A stretch of 64,000 nucleotides of DNA. Source: Pseudoalteromonas atlantica (GTDB taxonomy: Bacteria; Pseudomonadota; Gammaproteobacteria; Enterobacterales; Alteromonadaceae). A program made the position numbers and the translations under genes. This document shows positions 37,628 to 45,252 of the stretch, one piece after another (positions within the stretch are counted from its first letter, which is position 1; each line of letters opens with the position of its first letter). The notes beneath the pieces are model-generated. The model was not told the DNA's origin, did not search any database, and saw nothing but the letters and a program-made list of their open reading frames with translations. The stretch covers positions 62,001 through 126,000 of the forward strand of contig BJUT01000002.1 in NCBI GenBank assembly GCA_007988745.1. Reading direction: 5' to 3'.

Positions 37628-38350
37628 ATGAGTAAATCAATTGAACACGAGCTACCTAATTTAGAACTTTCACAAAGCACTCCGCCTACCGTTAAGGATT
37701 TCACGCTAACGTTTTCATCTCATAAACCTAAAATCTTATTGTTATACGGATCGCTAAGAGCTCGCTCATATAGCAAGTTAGTTATAGAAGAAAGTGCACG
37801 CTTGCTAACCCACTTTGGCGCTGAGGTTAAAATATTTAACCCTGAAGGTTTACCCATAACAGATAGTGAAGATGAGACGCACCCTAAGGTGCAAGAGTTG
37901 CGTGATTTAATGCTCTGGTCTGAAGGGCAAGTATGGTGCTCGCCGGAGCGACACGGTGCTATGACGAGTGTGTTTAAAAACCAGATTGATTGGGTTCCAT
38001 TAAACCTGGGTGGGGTAAGGCCTACACAAGGTAAAACGCTGGCTGTGCTGCAGGTTTGTGGTGGTTCGCAGTCATTTAATGTGGTTAATCAGTTACGCGT
38101 ATTAGGGCGCTGGATGCGCATGGTAACAATACCTAATCAGTCATCGGTGCCTAAAGCGTTTTTAGAATTTGAAGAAAATGGCCGAATGAAGCCTTCCGCT
38201 TTTTACAATCGAATTGTGGATGTAATGGAAGAGCTCGTAAAATTTACCTTATTAATGCGCGACCAAAAAGATTACTTTGTTGATAGATACTCTGAGCGAG
38301 TAGAAACAGCAGAGCAGCTCAGTAAACGCGTAAATCAAAAAGACATTTAG
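37628..38350 (+). CDS. arsH: ArsH, NADPH-dependent FMN oxidoreductase of arsenic resistance
   Basis: The 240-aa flavodoxin-like protein has the FMN-phosphate loop [13 protein letters not shown] (about residues 38-50), the [25 protein letters not shown] block and the [23 protein letters not shown] segment diagnostic of ArsH. In characterised cases ArsH oxidises trivalent methyl and aromatic arsenicals to less toxic pentavalent forms. It is the first gene of arsH-acr3-arsC, with acr3 9 bp downstream. An AAGGA ribosome site is present. Confidence 0.93.
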   Translation: MSKSIEHELPNLELSQSTPPTVKDFTLTFSSHKPKILLLYGSLRARSYSKLVIEESARLLTHFGAEVKIFNPEGLPITDSEDETHPKVQELRDLMLWSEGQVWCSPERHGAMTSVFKNQIDWVPLNLGGVRPTQGKTLAVLQVCGGSQSFNVVNQLRVLGRWMRMVTIPNQSSVPKAFLEFEENGRMKPSAFYNRIVDVMEELVKFTLLMRDQKDYFVDRYSERVETAEQLSKRVNQKDI

Positions 38351-38359
38351 GAGGTTACT

Positions 38360-39376
38360 GTGGGGTTATTTGAACGCTTTTTATCGGTGTGGGTTGCGCT
38401 GGCAATCGCGGTAGGGATTGTCGCCGGTTACACCGTACCCGATGTATTTAGTGTTGTTGCAAGCTTAGAATATGCACATGTAAATATTGTTATCGCTGTA
38501 CTCATTTGGTTTATGATTTACCCAATGATGGTGCAAATTGACTTCTCTTCTATTAAAGATGTAGGCAAAAAGCCTAAAGGCTTAGTACTGACAGTCGTTA
38601 TCAACTGGCTCATAAAGCCCTTTACCATGGCCTTACTAGGGTGGTTATTTTTTAAAGGCATTTTTGCAGACTTTGTTGATCCACAAACGGCAACAGAATA
38701 CATAGCCGGTATGATTTTATTAGGAGTAGCACCATGTACTGCAATGGTGTTTGTGTGGAGTCAATTAACAAAAGGTGATGCTAATTACACGTTAGTGCAG
38801 GTATCTATCAACGATATTATTATGATATTTGCCTTTGCGCCCATCGCAGGTTTATTACTAGGGGTAACAGACATAACGGTACCGTGGGACACGTTATTAC
38901 TCTCGGTGGTTTTGTATGTACTTATTCCATTAATAGCAGGCGCTATTACCCGCAAAAAGTTAGATAAAGGTGAAGATCACACACGGTTAAATCACTTTTT
39001 AAAGGTAATGAAACCGTATTCTATAATTGGCTTACTGGCAACGGTGGCACTTTTATTTGGTTTTCAGTCTCAAACATTAATAGATAATCCAGAAGCCATT
39101 GTATTGATTGCTATTCCGCTGCTTATTCAAACGTACGGTATTTTTGCAATAGCCTATATAGCCGCAAAAAAAATGGGCCTAGCTCATAATATTGCAGCTC
39201 CAGCTTGCATGATTGCAACTTCTAACTTTTTTGAACTCGCTGTTGCCGTAGCCATTTCATTATTTGGTTTACACTCTGGTGCTGCGCTTGCCACCGTTGT
39301 GGGCGTTCTTGTTGAAGTACCCGTTATGCTTAGCTTAGTTTATTTTGCTAATAAAACGCGTCATTGGTTTAACTAG
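38360..39376 (+). CDS. acr3: Arsenite efflux permease, ACR3 family
   Basis: The 338-aa protein has ten predicted membrane helices. Motifs of the ACR3 family are present: [13 protein letters not shown] near residue 55, [29 protein letters not shown] with the essential helix-4 Cys (about 117-145), and the helix-9 [18 protein letters not shown]. It exports As(III) from the cytoplasm, using the proton gradient. The start is a GTG with TAGGAGG upstream. It is distinct in sequence from ArsB. Confidence 0.93.
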   Translation: MGLFERFLSVWVALAIAVGIVAGYTVPDVFSVVASLEYAHVNIVIAVLIWFMIYPMMVQIDFSSIKDVGKKPKGLVLTVVINWLIKPFTMALLGWLFFKGIFADFVDPQTATEYIAGMILLGVAPCTAMVFVWSQLTKGDANYTLVQVSINDIIMIFAFAPIAGLLLGVTDITVPWDTLLLSVVLYVLIPLIAGAITRKKLDKGEDHTRLNHFLKVMKPYSIIGLLATVALLFGFQSQTLIDNPEAIVLIAIPLLIQTYGIFAIAYIAAKKMGLAHNIAAPACMIATSNFFELAVAVAISLFGLHSGAALATVVGVLVEVPVMLSLVYFANKTRHWFN

Positions 39377-39385
39377 GAGAGTGTC

Positions 39386-39802
39386 ATGGTCGTTATTCAT
39401 CATAACCCTGATTGTGGTACTTCGCGCAATGTATTGCAGATTATTAAAGCCGCTGGCTATAACCCCACGGTTATTGAATACCTTAAAGAGGGCTGGACAA
39501 AACCTCAATTGTTAGCGTTATTTGCCGCAGCAAACTTAACACCAAAAACAGCGTTGAGAGTGAGTAAATCGCCTGCTGAAGAACTCGGCTTGTTAAATGA
39601 AAATGTAACAGACGAAGTTATTTTAGAGGCCATGCTTGAGCACCCTATACTGGTTAATAGACCTATAGTGTGCACCGAAAAAGGGGTTAAGCTATGTCGC
39701 CCTAGTGAGCAAGTTTTAACGCTATTAGCGCAATGGCCTAAAGGCGAGCTATACAAAGAAGACGGCGAAATGATATTAAACGCGCAGGGCGAGCAACCCT
39801 AA
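39386..39802 (+). CDS. arsC: Arsenate reductase, glutaredoxin-coupled ArsC
   Basis: The 138-aa ArsC/Spx-family enzyme has the active-site motif NPDCGTSRNVL with catalytic Cys10, and the arginines in ALRVSKSPAEELG and HPILVNRPIV expected for arsenate binding. It reduces arsenate to arsenite for export by the adjacent Acr3, using glutathione and glutaredoxin. A GGAGAG site lies 9 bp after acr3. A terminator follows, closing the operon. Confidence 0.94.
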   Translation: MVVIHHNPDCGTSRNVLQIIKAAGYNPTVIEYLKEGWTKPQLLALFAAANLTPKTALRVSKSPAEELGLLNENVTDEVILEAMLEHPILVNRPIVCTEKGVKLCRPSEQVLTLLAQWPKGELYKEDGEMILNAQGEQP

Positions 39803-39821
39803 AAGTAATAAACTATTTGCC

Positions 39822-39848
39822 AAAACCCCGTTTACACGGGGTTTTTTT
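39822..39848 (+). terminator. Rho-independent terminator of the ars operon
   Basis: A 9-bp stem AAAACCCCG/CGGGGTTTT with a TTTACA loop is followed by Ts, 19 bp after the arsC stop. Confidence 0.9.
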
Positions 39849-39947
39849 GTTTAGCAAAATTATAAACATTTAAACTTGCTTTGCCTGCTTGTGCTAATGA
39901 CTATTTTGAACAACACTTTAAATAGTCGCGTTGCCACAGAGAGCACT

Positions 39948-41621
39948 ATGCATAAAGCCTTAATAAAAATTGCTGAGCAAAAAAAAATAATTTACTTAAC
40001 CAGTTTCACGCTGGTGGTAATTATTTTTAATGTGCTTTTAAATGATACGCTCCATAAAAAAATTCATAAAAATGGTCAGCAGTTAACACAGCAAATTTTT
40101 GAGCTGCAAATTAATGCCAATGCCGATAAAGAAATAGTGCAGGCATTGGTGCAAAGTAAGGGCTTTATGCTGGCTGCACACTCAAATGCTGAACACTTCA
40201 AATACTTAGTTGATATACAGCACGATGTATTTAGCTATAAAACGCTCAGCATAAGTTTATACCACTGGCCTGCCTGGGTGGAGCAAGCCTACTTATTTTT
40301 ATTATTAAATATCATTATATTAGGTGCCACTAGCTGGTGGGTTAGATGGTGGAAAGTATTAGTAAAAAAACCGGCAGCGAACATGCCATTGCCTTACAGC
40401 AAAACTAAAGCAGCAAAAAAACTTTCTACGCAAATCACCACATTAAACTGCGAAGTAAAGTCTATGTACGGTGTTAGTGCAGCGCGTCATAGCTTATTTG
40501 CCATAGTGAAATGTGATTGTGTGTTTGATGAAAATACCGATACCCAAGCAAGCTTTAAGGTATTGATAGCAAAATATTTTAAAGAGCTTCCTGCAGTATC
40601 AGTTAATGTATTTGATGCTAACAACCTTGCTATTACTTTAAATAATATCCCTGTAGCAAAGCTAGATACATACAGTGAAAGCCTACACGAATGCGTTTAT
40701 CAAATTTGTAAGCGTTATCGAAGCACAGTAACACGTAAAAACATAAAGGTTGGTTTGTGCGATTATCGATATGCGGCTGAGCAACCCGTTATTTTTAAAC
40801 TCGCTAAATCGGCCTTAGTATTTTCAGAAAAAAGCTTAATTCAACACTGGCATAGGCTCGCGTTACAGCACGAGCAAGGGAACTTAATTTCAAGTAAGCA
40901 GGTTATTGAAAATATTAAAAAGAATAAATTTATCTTATTCTTTCAACCGTTATTTATGATCACCAGCGGCGATATTGTACAACATGAAGTGCTAATAAGA
41001 ATTAGGCAGCAACCGCACGGTTTATTAGCTGCGCGTTACTTTATTAATCAAGACTTTAACAATCACCAAGCATTTGAGTTAGATAAAGCGGTGCTACTTC
41101 AAGTTAAAAAGCTTATTTTAGCTGAGCCCAGTGCTCTAACGGTAAGCGTTAATTTGCATATAAGTAATTGGTTTAACGAGCAGTTTTGGAACTGGTTTGT
41201 CACCAATATGAAAGATTTTACGACAAAGCGAAAGTTACAGTTTGAAATTAGCGAAGCAGACTTTATTAAGTACCAAGCGCAACTAGCAGGTGCCTTTGAA
41301 AAACTTACAGCCCTACAAAGTTTGCTGGTGATTGATAATGTACAGAATGTGGAGCACATTAACCAAATTGCTTCTCAAAAATTAGTTAGCGGTATAAAAC
41401 TAGGGTATCCGCTTGTTCATAATGTGGATGAAAAAACACAACAGCAAAAACAAGTTAAAAACATTGTGGCGCAAAGCAAATTGCTCAATATACCTGTGTA
41501 CGCGGTGGGTGTAGAAACCCAAAAAGAGCTACTTATGTTGGCTAAACTAGGCGTAGTTGCCGCACAAGGTTTTTACTTTTCTGAGCCCTTGCAGGAATAC
41601 ACACATGCCACGTTTTACTAA
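39948..41621 (+). CDS. CsrD/MshH-like membrane protein with degenerate GGDEF and EAL domains
   Basis: The 557-aa protein has two membrane helices (about 15-32 and 115-137) flanking a short periplasmic loop. A diverged GGDEF-like domain has no GGDEF signature (DANNLAIT at that position). The EAL-like domain reads EVLIRI instead of EAL and VIDNVQ instead of a metal-binding DDFG, though QGFYFSEPL survives. It is therefore unlikely to make or break c-di-GMP. In E. coli CsrD directs RNase E decay of CsrB/C RNAs, and in Vibrio the homologue MshH begins the MSHA locus, as here. The ATG at 39948 follows AGAGAG; a TTG 24 codons upstream is less likely. Confidence 0.8.
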   Translation: MHKALIKIAEQKKIIYLTSFTLVVIIFNVLLNDTLHKKIHKNGQQLTQQIFELQINANADKEIVQALVQSKGFMLAAHSNAEHFKYLVDIQHDVFSYKTLSISLYHWPAWVEQAYLFLLLNIIILGATSWWVRWWKVLVKKPAANMPLPYSKTKAAKKLSTQITTLNCEVKSMYGVSAARHSLFAIVKCDCVFDENTDTQASFKVLIAKYFKELPAVSVNVFDANNLAITLNNIPVAKLDTYSESLHECVYQICKRYRSTVTRKNIKVGLCDYRYAAEQPVIFKLAKSALVFSEKSLIQHWHRLALQHEQGNLISSKQVIENIKKNKFILFFQPLFMITSGDIVQHEVLIRIRQQPHGLLAARYFINQDFNNHQAFELDKAVLLQVKKLILAEPSALTVSVNLHISNWFNEQFWNWFVTNMKDFTTKRKLQFEISEADFIKYQAQLAGAFEKLTALQSLLVIDNVQNVEHINQIASQKLVSGIKLGYPLVHNVDEKTQQQKQVKNIVAQSKLLNIPVYAVGVETQKELLMLAKLGVVAAQGFYFSEPLQEYTHATFY

Positions 41622-41759
41622 GGGCAGTTAATCCTTTTAAGCTAAGTACAGCCAAAAGGGCCACTCTAGCAGCGGTTGTAGAGCTCACTAGGTTACACAT
41701 TGCACCGTGGTTAAACTGGCCTTAAGTAAGCATGTTTTAATGCCCAGAGGTTAATAGCC

Positions 41760-42669
41760 CTAGATCAGGCCACGGTATTTTAGCCCATTGAGCCCCTGTA
41801 AACCGCCTGTATGAATCGCCATTATATGACTACCAGCAGCAAAGTAATCTTGCTCGATAAGTTGCCATAGTGCATACATCATTTTACCGCTGTATATAGG
41901 CTCAAGAGGTAAGTTATGTTGCTGCTGCATGCGTTGGCAAAACTGCCATAAGTCATTACTAAATTTGCCATAACCGCCATCATGAAACTCAGTAAGTAGC
42001 TGCCAATTGGATTGCTGAGCTGCTTTTTTACTGAGTGCTGTAATTTCTTTGTTCAAGTACTCGGCTTGTTTTAATACCGCAATTCCTAACAGCTGTGTGG
42101 CCTCATAGCTACCTTCAATTAAGCCTGCAAGTGTTCCTCCACTTCCTGTGGGACATACTAAGTAATCATGCTTTGGTAAGCTTTTAGCAAGCTCAGCACA
42201 CCCAGGCAGGGCGTATGTATTACTTCCACCTTCAGGGATTATATAGGCGTGCATAAAGCGTGCTTGCAACTGGGCTAAATAATCAGGGTCATGGCGCTGC
42301 TTATATTCAATACGAGTAACCGCATGTAAATCCATTGCACACTGTTTAGCAAATTGCAGGGTGGGGTTTTGGGTATCTAAGTGTGGCCCTCTAATTATGG
42401 CGTGGGTTTTTATATTAAATAGTTTACCCGCCCCTGCACAGGCGTGAACATGATTAGAAAAAGCCCCCCCCAAAGGTGAGTAGTTGTGTTTTATTAAGGG
42501 CTTGCATTTGCTGTAAATTATATTTTAGCTTACGCCATTTATTACCACTTATTAGCGGGTGAAGTAAGTCATCTCTTTTTATACTTAACCGTATGTTTCT
42601 CTTTTTTAGACAGTCGCTATCTATTTGTTGTATTGGACTTTCTTTTTCAATATTAAATAAGTTAAGCAT
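41760..42669 (-). pseudogene. D-cysteine desulfhydrase / ACC deaminase-like PLP protein, frameshifted
   Basis: Two frames together encode a full-length (about 300 aa) fold-type II PLP enzyme. The first (42669 to 42454) contains HPLISGNKWRKLKYNL with the PLP lysine and LLTFGG. The second (42473 to 41760) continues with GGAFSNHVHACAGAG, PEGGSNTYALPG, CPTGSGGTLAGL and the C-terminal IHTGGLQG. The break is a run of eight Cs (42464-42471; G8 in the coding strand). Seven Gs would give the family sequence TFGGAFSNH. It is therefore a recent pseudogene, a phase-variable gene or a sequencing error. Family members degrade D-cysteine to pyruvate, ammonia and sulfide, or deaminate ACC. Confidence 0.85.
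42464..42471. repeat. C8 homopolymer at a frameshift
   Basis: Eight consecutive Cs (Gs on the coding strand) lie at codons for the conserved FGG(A)F loop. The length is one more than the in-frame solution. It is a slipped-strand mutation hotspot. Confidence 0.9.
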
Positions 42670-42746
42670 TATTTCTCGCGTTTAAACTTGCAAACTAACA
42701 ATCTTGTACGACACTTAATTAATCTCTTATTAACAATAGTAGCTAT

Positions 42747-43678
42747 ATGAAAAAAAAGCTGTTTTCGTTGTTATCTTGGTTAAATCGCAGTTTAGACTCA
42801 AGCACAGCGATTGGTATTGCTACTTATGCAGATACAGTAAACGCGGTGTGTTTAAAAAAAAACAAGGGCAGTGGTACGTACATAACTCACACAGTGTGAA
42901 TGTAGAGGACCAAACGGATTATACAGTCGCTATTGCAACTTGCACAAATGAAGTTTGCGCTGAGGTGTGCCCTGTAAATTTAGTGGTTCCTCATTATTTT
43001 TATCAAATAGTGCAAATGGATAAACCCATGCTGAGTGACGAAGAGATCATTCAATCCCTACCATGGACAACAAAAGACTTAGTTGATATTCCACCAGAGA
43101 ACATTGTTGCCGACTTTATCGATTACCCCATTATTCAGCCTATGCAAAGCAGTAAAATGAATGTGTTTATTACTAATAAACTACAGTTACTGCCTTTTAT
43201 TGATAGCTTTTCAAAAATAAAGCCTGTGCTCAGAGCAATGACCTCGGAAGAAATGATTTTAGTGACCTTGTTTGGCGAAGATAAAAGCGCGCACATGCTT
43301 ATAGTGCAACATGCAGGGCATGAGCCGCGTATTTTAATTATTCGTGATGGTCAGCTTTTATTAGCTAGGCGTTTAAACGGGTTTTTAGGCATTTCAGATA
43401 AAGAGCGTACACACGGTTTGGTTGAAGCCTTAGGGCTTGAGATCCAACGCTCAATGGATTTTTTTGAAAGCCAACTAAAACAGCCTCCTATCAGAAGCAT
43501 TCAGCTGCATTGCGATGATTTATCGTCTTTAACATTAAGGGCTGGCCTTGCAGAATTTTTGCAAGTAAAGGTTGTTGATTTTAAACCTAATATAGATTTA
43601 GCACAGGATCTCGAACCAAGCTTTTATTACGCATTAGGCGCAGCGTATCAATTAACTGATCCGGATTCAGTGTTATGA
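42747..43678 (+). CDS. mshI: MshI, PilM-like MSHA biogenesis protein, interrupted by a -1 frameshift
   Basis: The N-terminus starts at the ATG 42747 (MKKKLFSLLSWLNRSLDSST, then AIGIATYADTVNAVCLKK, a PilM/actin-like first strand). That frame stops at 42897-42899. The rest, QGQWYVHNS to YYALGAAYQ, is in the -1 frame. The frames meet at an A9 tract (42854-42862) followed by C, forming the heptamer A-AAA-AAC (42857-42863) in the correct register for -1 frameshifting. Adding one A would also fuse the frames. MshI is the cytoplasmic partner of the pilus alignment complex. Its 3' end overlaps the next gene by ATGA. A TTG start in the downstream frame (42776) would give an N-terminus unlike the family. 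Confidence 0.8.
42854..42863 (+). other. A9-C slippery tract in mshI
   Basis: The zero-frame codons TTA-AAA-AAA-AAC-AAG place A-AAA-AAC exactly as an X-XXY-YYZ slippery heptamer. Slippage by -1 makes CAA-GGG-CAG the next codons, which is the frame of the rest of MshI. Nine As are also a classic site of RNA polymerase slippage. No strong downstream hairpin was seen. Confidence 0.75.
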
Positions 43679-44274
43679 AAACACGGATTAATTTTTACCA
43701 AAAAGCCATTAGGGTTAGGCGCGACCCCGTGCCCTTTAAAGGAATGCTGTTGCTGTGGCTAGGTACATTGTTAGTGGTTGCATTAACTTGGTTGTTTTAT
43801 TTATACGAAGAGCACAGTAGCCAGCAATTACTTACGCAAAGCCAAGCTTATCTAAAGCAAACGCAGCAGCAATTAAACGTGGTAAAGCAGCGATTAGCTG
43901 ATAAACAAAATAAATCGCATTTGATAGATGAGCTAAAAGTACTGCAACAAGAAATTTTGCATAAACAGCAGGTGTTTGATTATTTAGAAAACACATCCAT
44001 GCACACGAAAACGGATTATGCCGATGTAATGCGCGATTTGGCAGCGTACCACGAGCCGCAAATTTGGCTTGATCAGATAAAATTTGAAGGCCAAAAAGTA
44101 ATACTCAAAGGGCGTACTCAGCAAGCTAAATTTTTACCTATTTGGCTTGCTAATCTCAAGCATTCGAGCTTTTTCAAAGGGAAGGAGTTTTCAGTGCTGG
44201 AGCTGTCGAGCAGTGATGGCGTGAGCGAGTTTAATGTGGCTACAGAACTTAGTTCAAGTGAGGTAACACAATGA
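43675..44274 (+). CDS. MshI2, PilN-like MSHA biogenesis protein
   Basis: The 199-aa bitopic protein begins MKTRINFYQ, the counterpart of the INLLP tail of PilN that docks into the PilM-like partner. A membrane helix (about 24-44), a coiled coil (about 48-105) and a periplasmic domain (about 115-190) follow. Position between mshI and mshJ and the shared layout support a PilN role. In Shewanella-type loci it is named mshI2. It overlaps both neighbours by the ATGA pattern. Confidence 0.82.
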   Translation: MKTRINFYQKAIRVRRDPVPFKGMLLLWLGTLLVVALTWLFYLYEEHSSQQLLTQSQAYLKQTQQQLNVVKQRLADKQNKSHLIDELKVLQQEILHKQQVFDYLENTSMHTKTDYADVMRDLAAYHEPQIWLDQIKFEGQKVILKGRTQQAKFLPIWLANLKHSSFFKGKEFSVLELSSSDGVSEFNVATELSSSEVTQ

Positions 44275-44951
44275 ATGAGCAAAATGAAAATAAAGGCTGG
44301 CCATTATTTGTTAAATACCAAGCACAATTTGCGGCATTACAGCAGCGGGAAAAGTATTCTGTACTGTTTGTTGGCTTATTTCTTATTGTTTATTTAGGTT
44401 TATGGTTTGTGGTGTTTCCACAGCAAGATGCAGTAAATAGTTTACGCGTGGAACAAAATACATTGTGGCAAAAACTCAACCAAAATGAAGCACAGCTCTC
44501 TATGCTTACCCAGGCATTAGAGCATGACTACACAAAAGTACTTAGAAATCAGGTAGGGCAAACCCAGCGCGAGCTAGAAGATATAAATAATAAGTTAAGC
44601 ACGTTTAGCCAAGGCTTTATTTCAGCAAACAAAGTACCTGCTGTATTAAAGGATTTATTAGTAAATACCCCCGATGTGCAAGTGGTTGGCTTTAGAGTAA
44701 ACCCAGCAAAAGCAATTGATGTAGAAAAACTCGGTGAGCACGATACGCAAACCTTGTTTTTCGAACACCAAATGGTGGTTACTTTGCAGGGGCGTTATTT
44801 TAGCTTACAGCAGTATTTAGAAGGCCTTAAAGCTAGCCAACAAAAGTTGTTAATACAGCAGTTTAACTATCAGGTGCAAACATACCCTAATGCAGAGTTA
44901 ACATTACAAATAGCAACGGTGAGTGCCAATGAAAAATTTATCGCTTTATAG
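44271..44951 (+). CDS. mshJ: MshJ, PilO-like MSHA biogenesis protein
   Basis: The 226-aa protein has a membrane helix (about 27-48), a long coiled coil (about 55-110) and a periplasmic PilO-like domain (LFFEHQMVVTLQGRYFSLQQYLEGL). It would pair with the PilN-like protein in the inner-membrane alignment complex of the MSHA pilus. Its 3' end overlaps mshK by 23 bp. Confidence 0.87.
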   Translation: MNEQNENKGWPLFVKYQAQFAALQQREKYSVLFVGLFLIVYLGLWFVVFPQQDAVNSLRVEQNTLWQKLNQNEAQLSMLTQALEHDYTKVLRNQVGQTQRELEDINNKLSTFSQGFISANKVPAVLKDLLVNTPDVQVVGFRVNPAKAIDVEKLGEHDTQTLFFEHQMVVTLQGRYFSLQQYLEGLKASQQKLLIQQFNYQVQTYPNAELTLQIATVSANEKFIAL

Positions 44952-45252
44952 TTTGTGTGTATGTTGCGTGTGTTTTTTCTCTGTTAGTTCAGCTGAAATA
45001 CTGCGCGATCCTACTCAGCCAAGCAATGCACCAATACTAAAAGGCGCTGCAGTTAGCAATACAGCGCTGTCGTTACAGTCAATTATTAAAACCGAAAAGC
45101 AATACAAAGCGATTATTTCTAAGCAGGTGTATAAGCCAGGAGATGTAATAGGTGAATTTCGGGTGCTAACAATAAACGCCAATTCAGTGTTGTTAGCGAA
45201 TGATGATAAGCAAATAAAATTAGAATTATACGACTATGAAATTAAAAAATAA
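44929..45252 (+). CDS. mshK: MshK, PilP-like periplasmic MSHA biogenesis protein
   Basis: The 107-aa protein has a signal peptide ending near VSSA-EILRDPTQP. The DPTQP motif and the beta-rich LQSIIKTEKQYKAIISKQVYKPGD segment match MshK. Unlike PilP it lacks a lipobox: the Cys residues (VCCVC) are inside the hydrophobic core without the LxxC context. It probably links MshIJ to the secretin MshL. The ATG at 44929 is preferred; a GTG two codons upstream is possible. Confidence 0.85.
   Translation: MKNLSLYSLCVCCVCFFSVSSAEILRDPTQPSNAPILKGAAVSNTALSLQSIIKTEKQYKAIISKQVYKPGDVIGEFRVLTINANSVLLANDDKQIKLELYDYEIKK

Noticed and set aside
41622..41759. Possible small gene or RNA in the gap after the CsrD-like gene
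   Set aside because: No ORF of useful length, no stable hairpin with a T run, and no recognised RNA motif.
42776..42862. MshI start at the TTG 42776 in the downstream frame
   Set aside because: That N-terminus (MVKSQFRLKHSDWYCYLCRY) does not resemble the PilM-like first strand, whereas the other frame from the ATG at 42747 does (AIGIATYADTVNAV).
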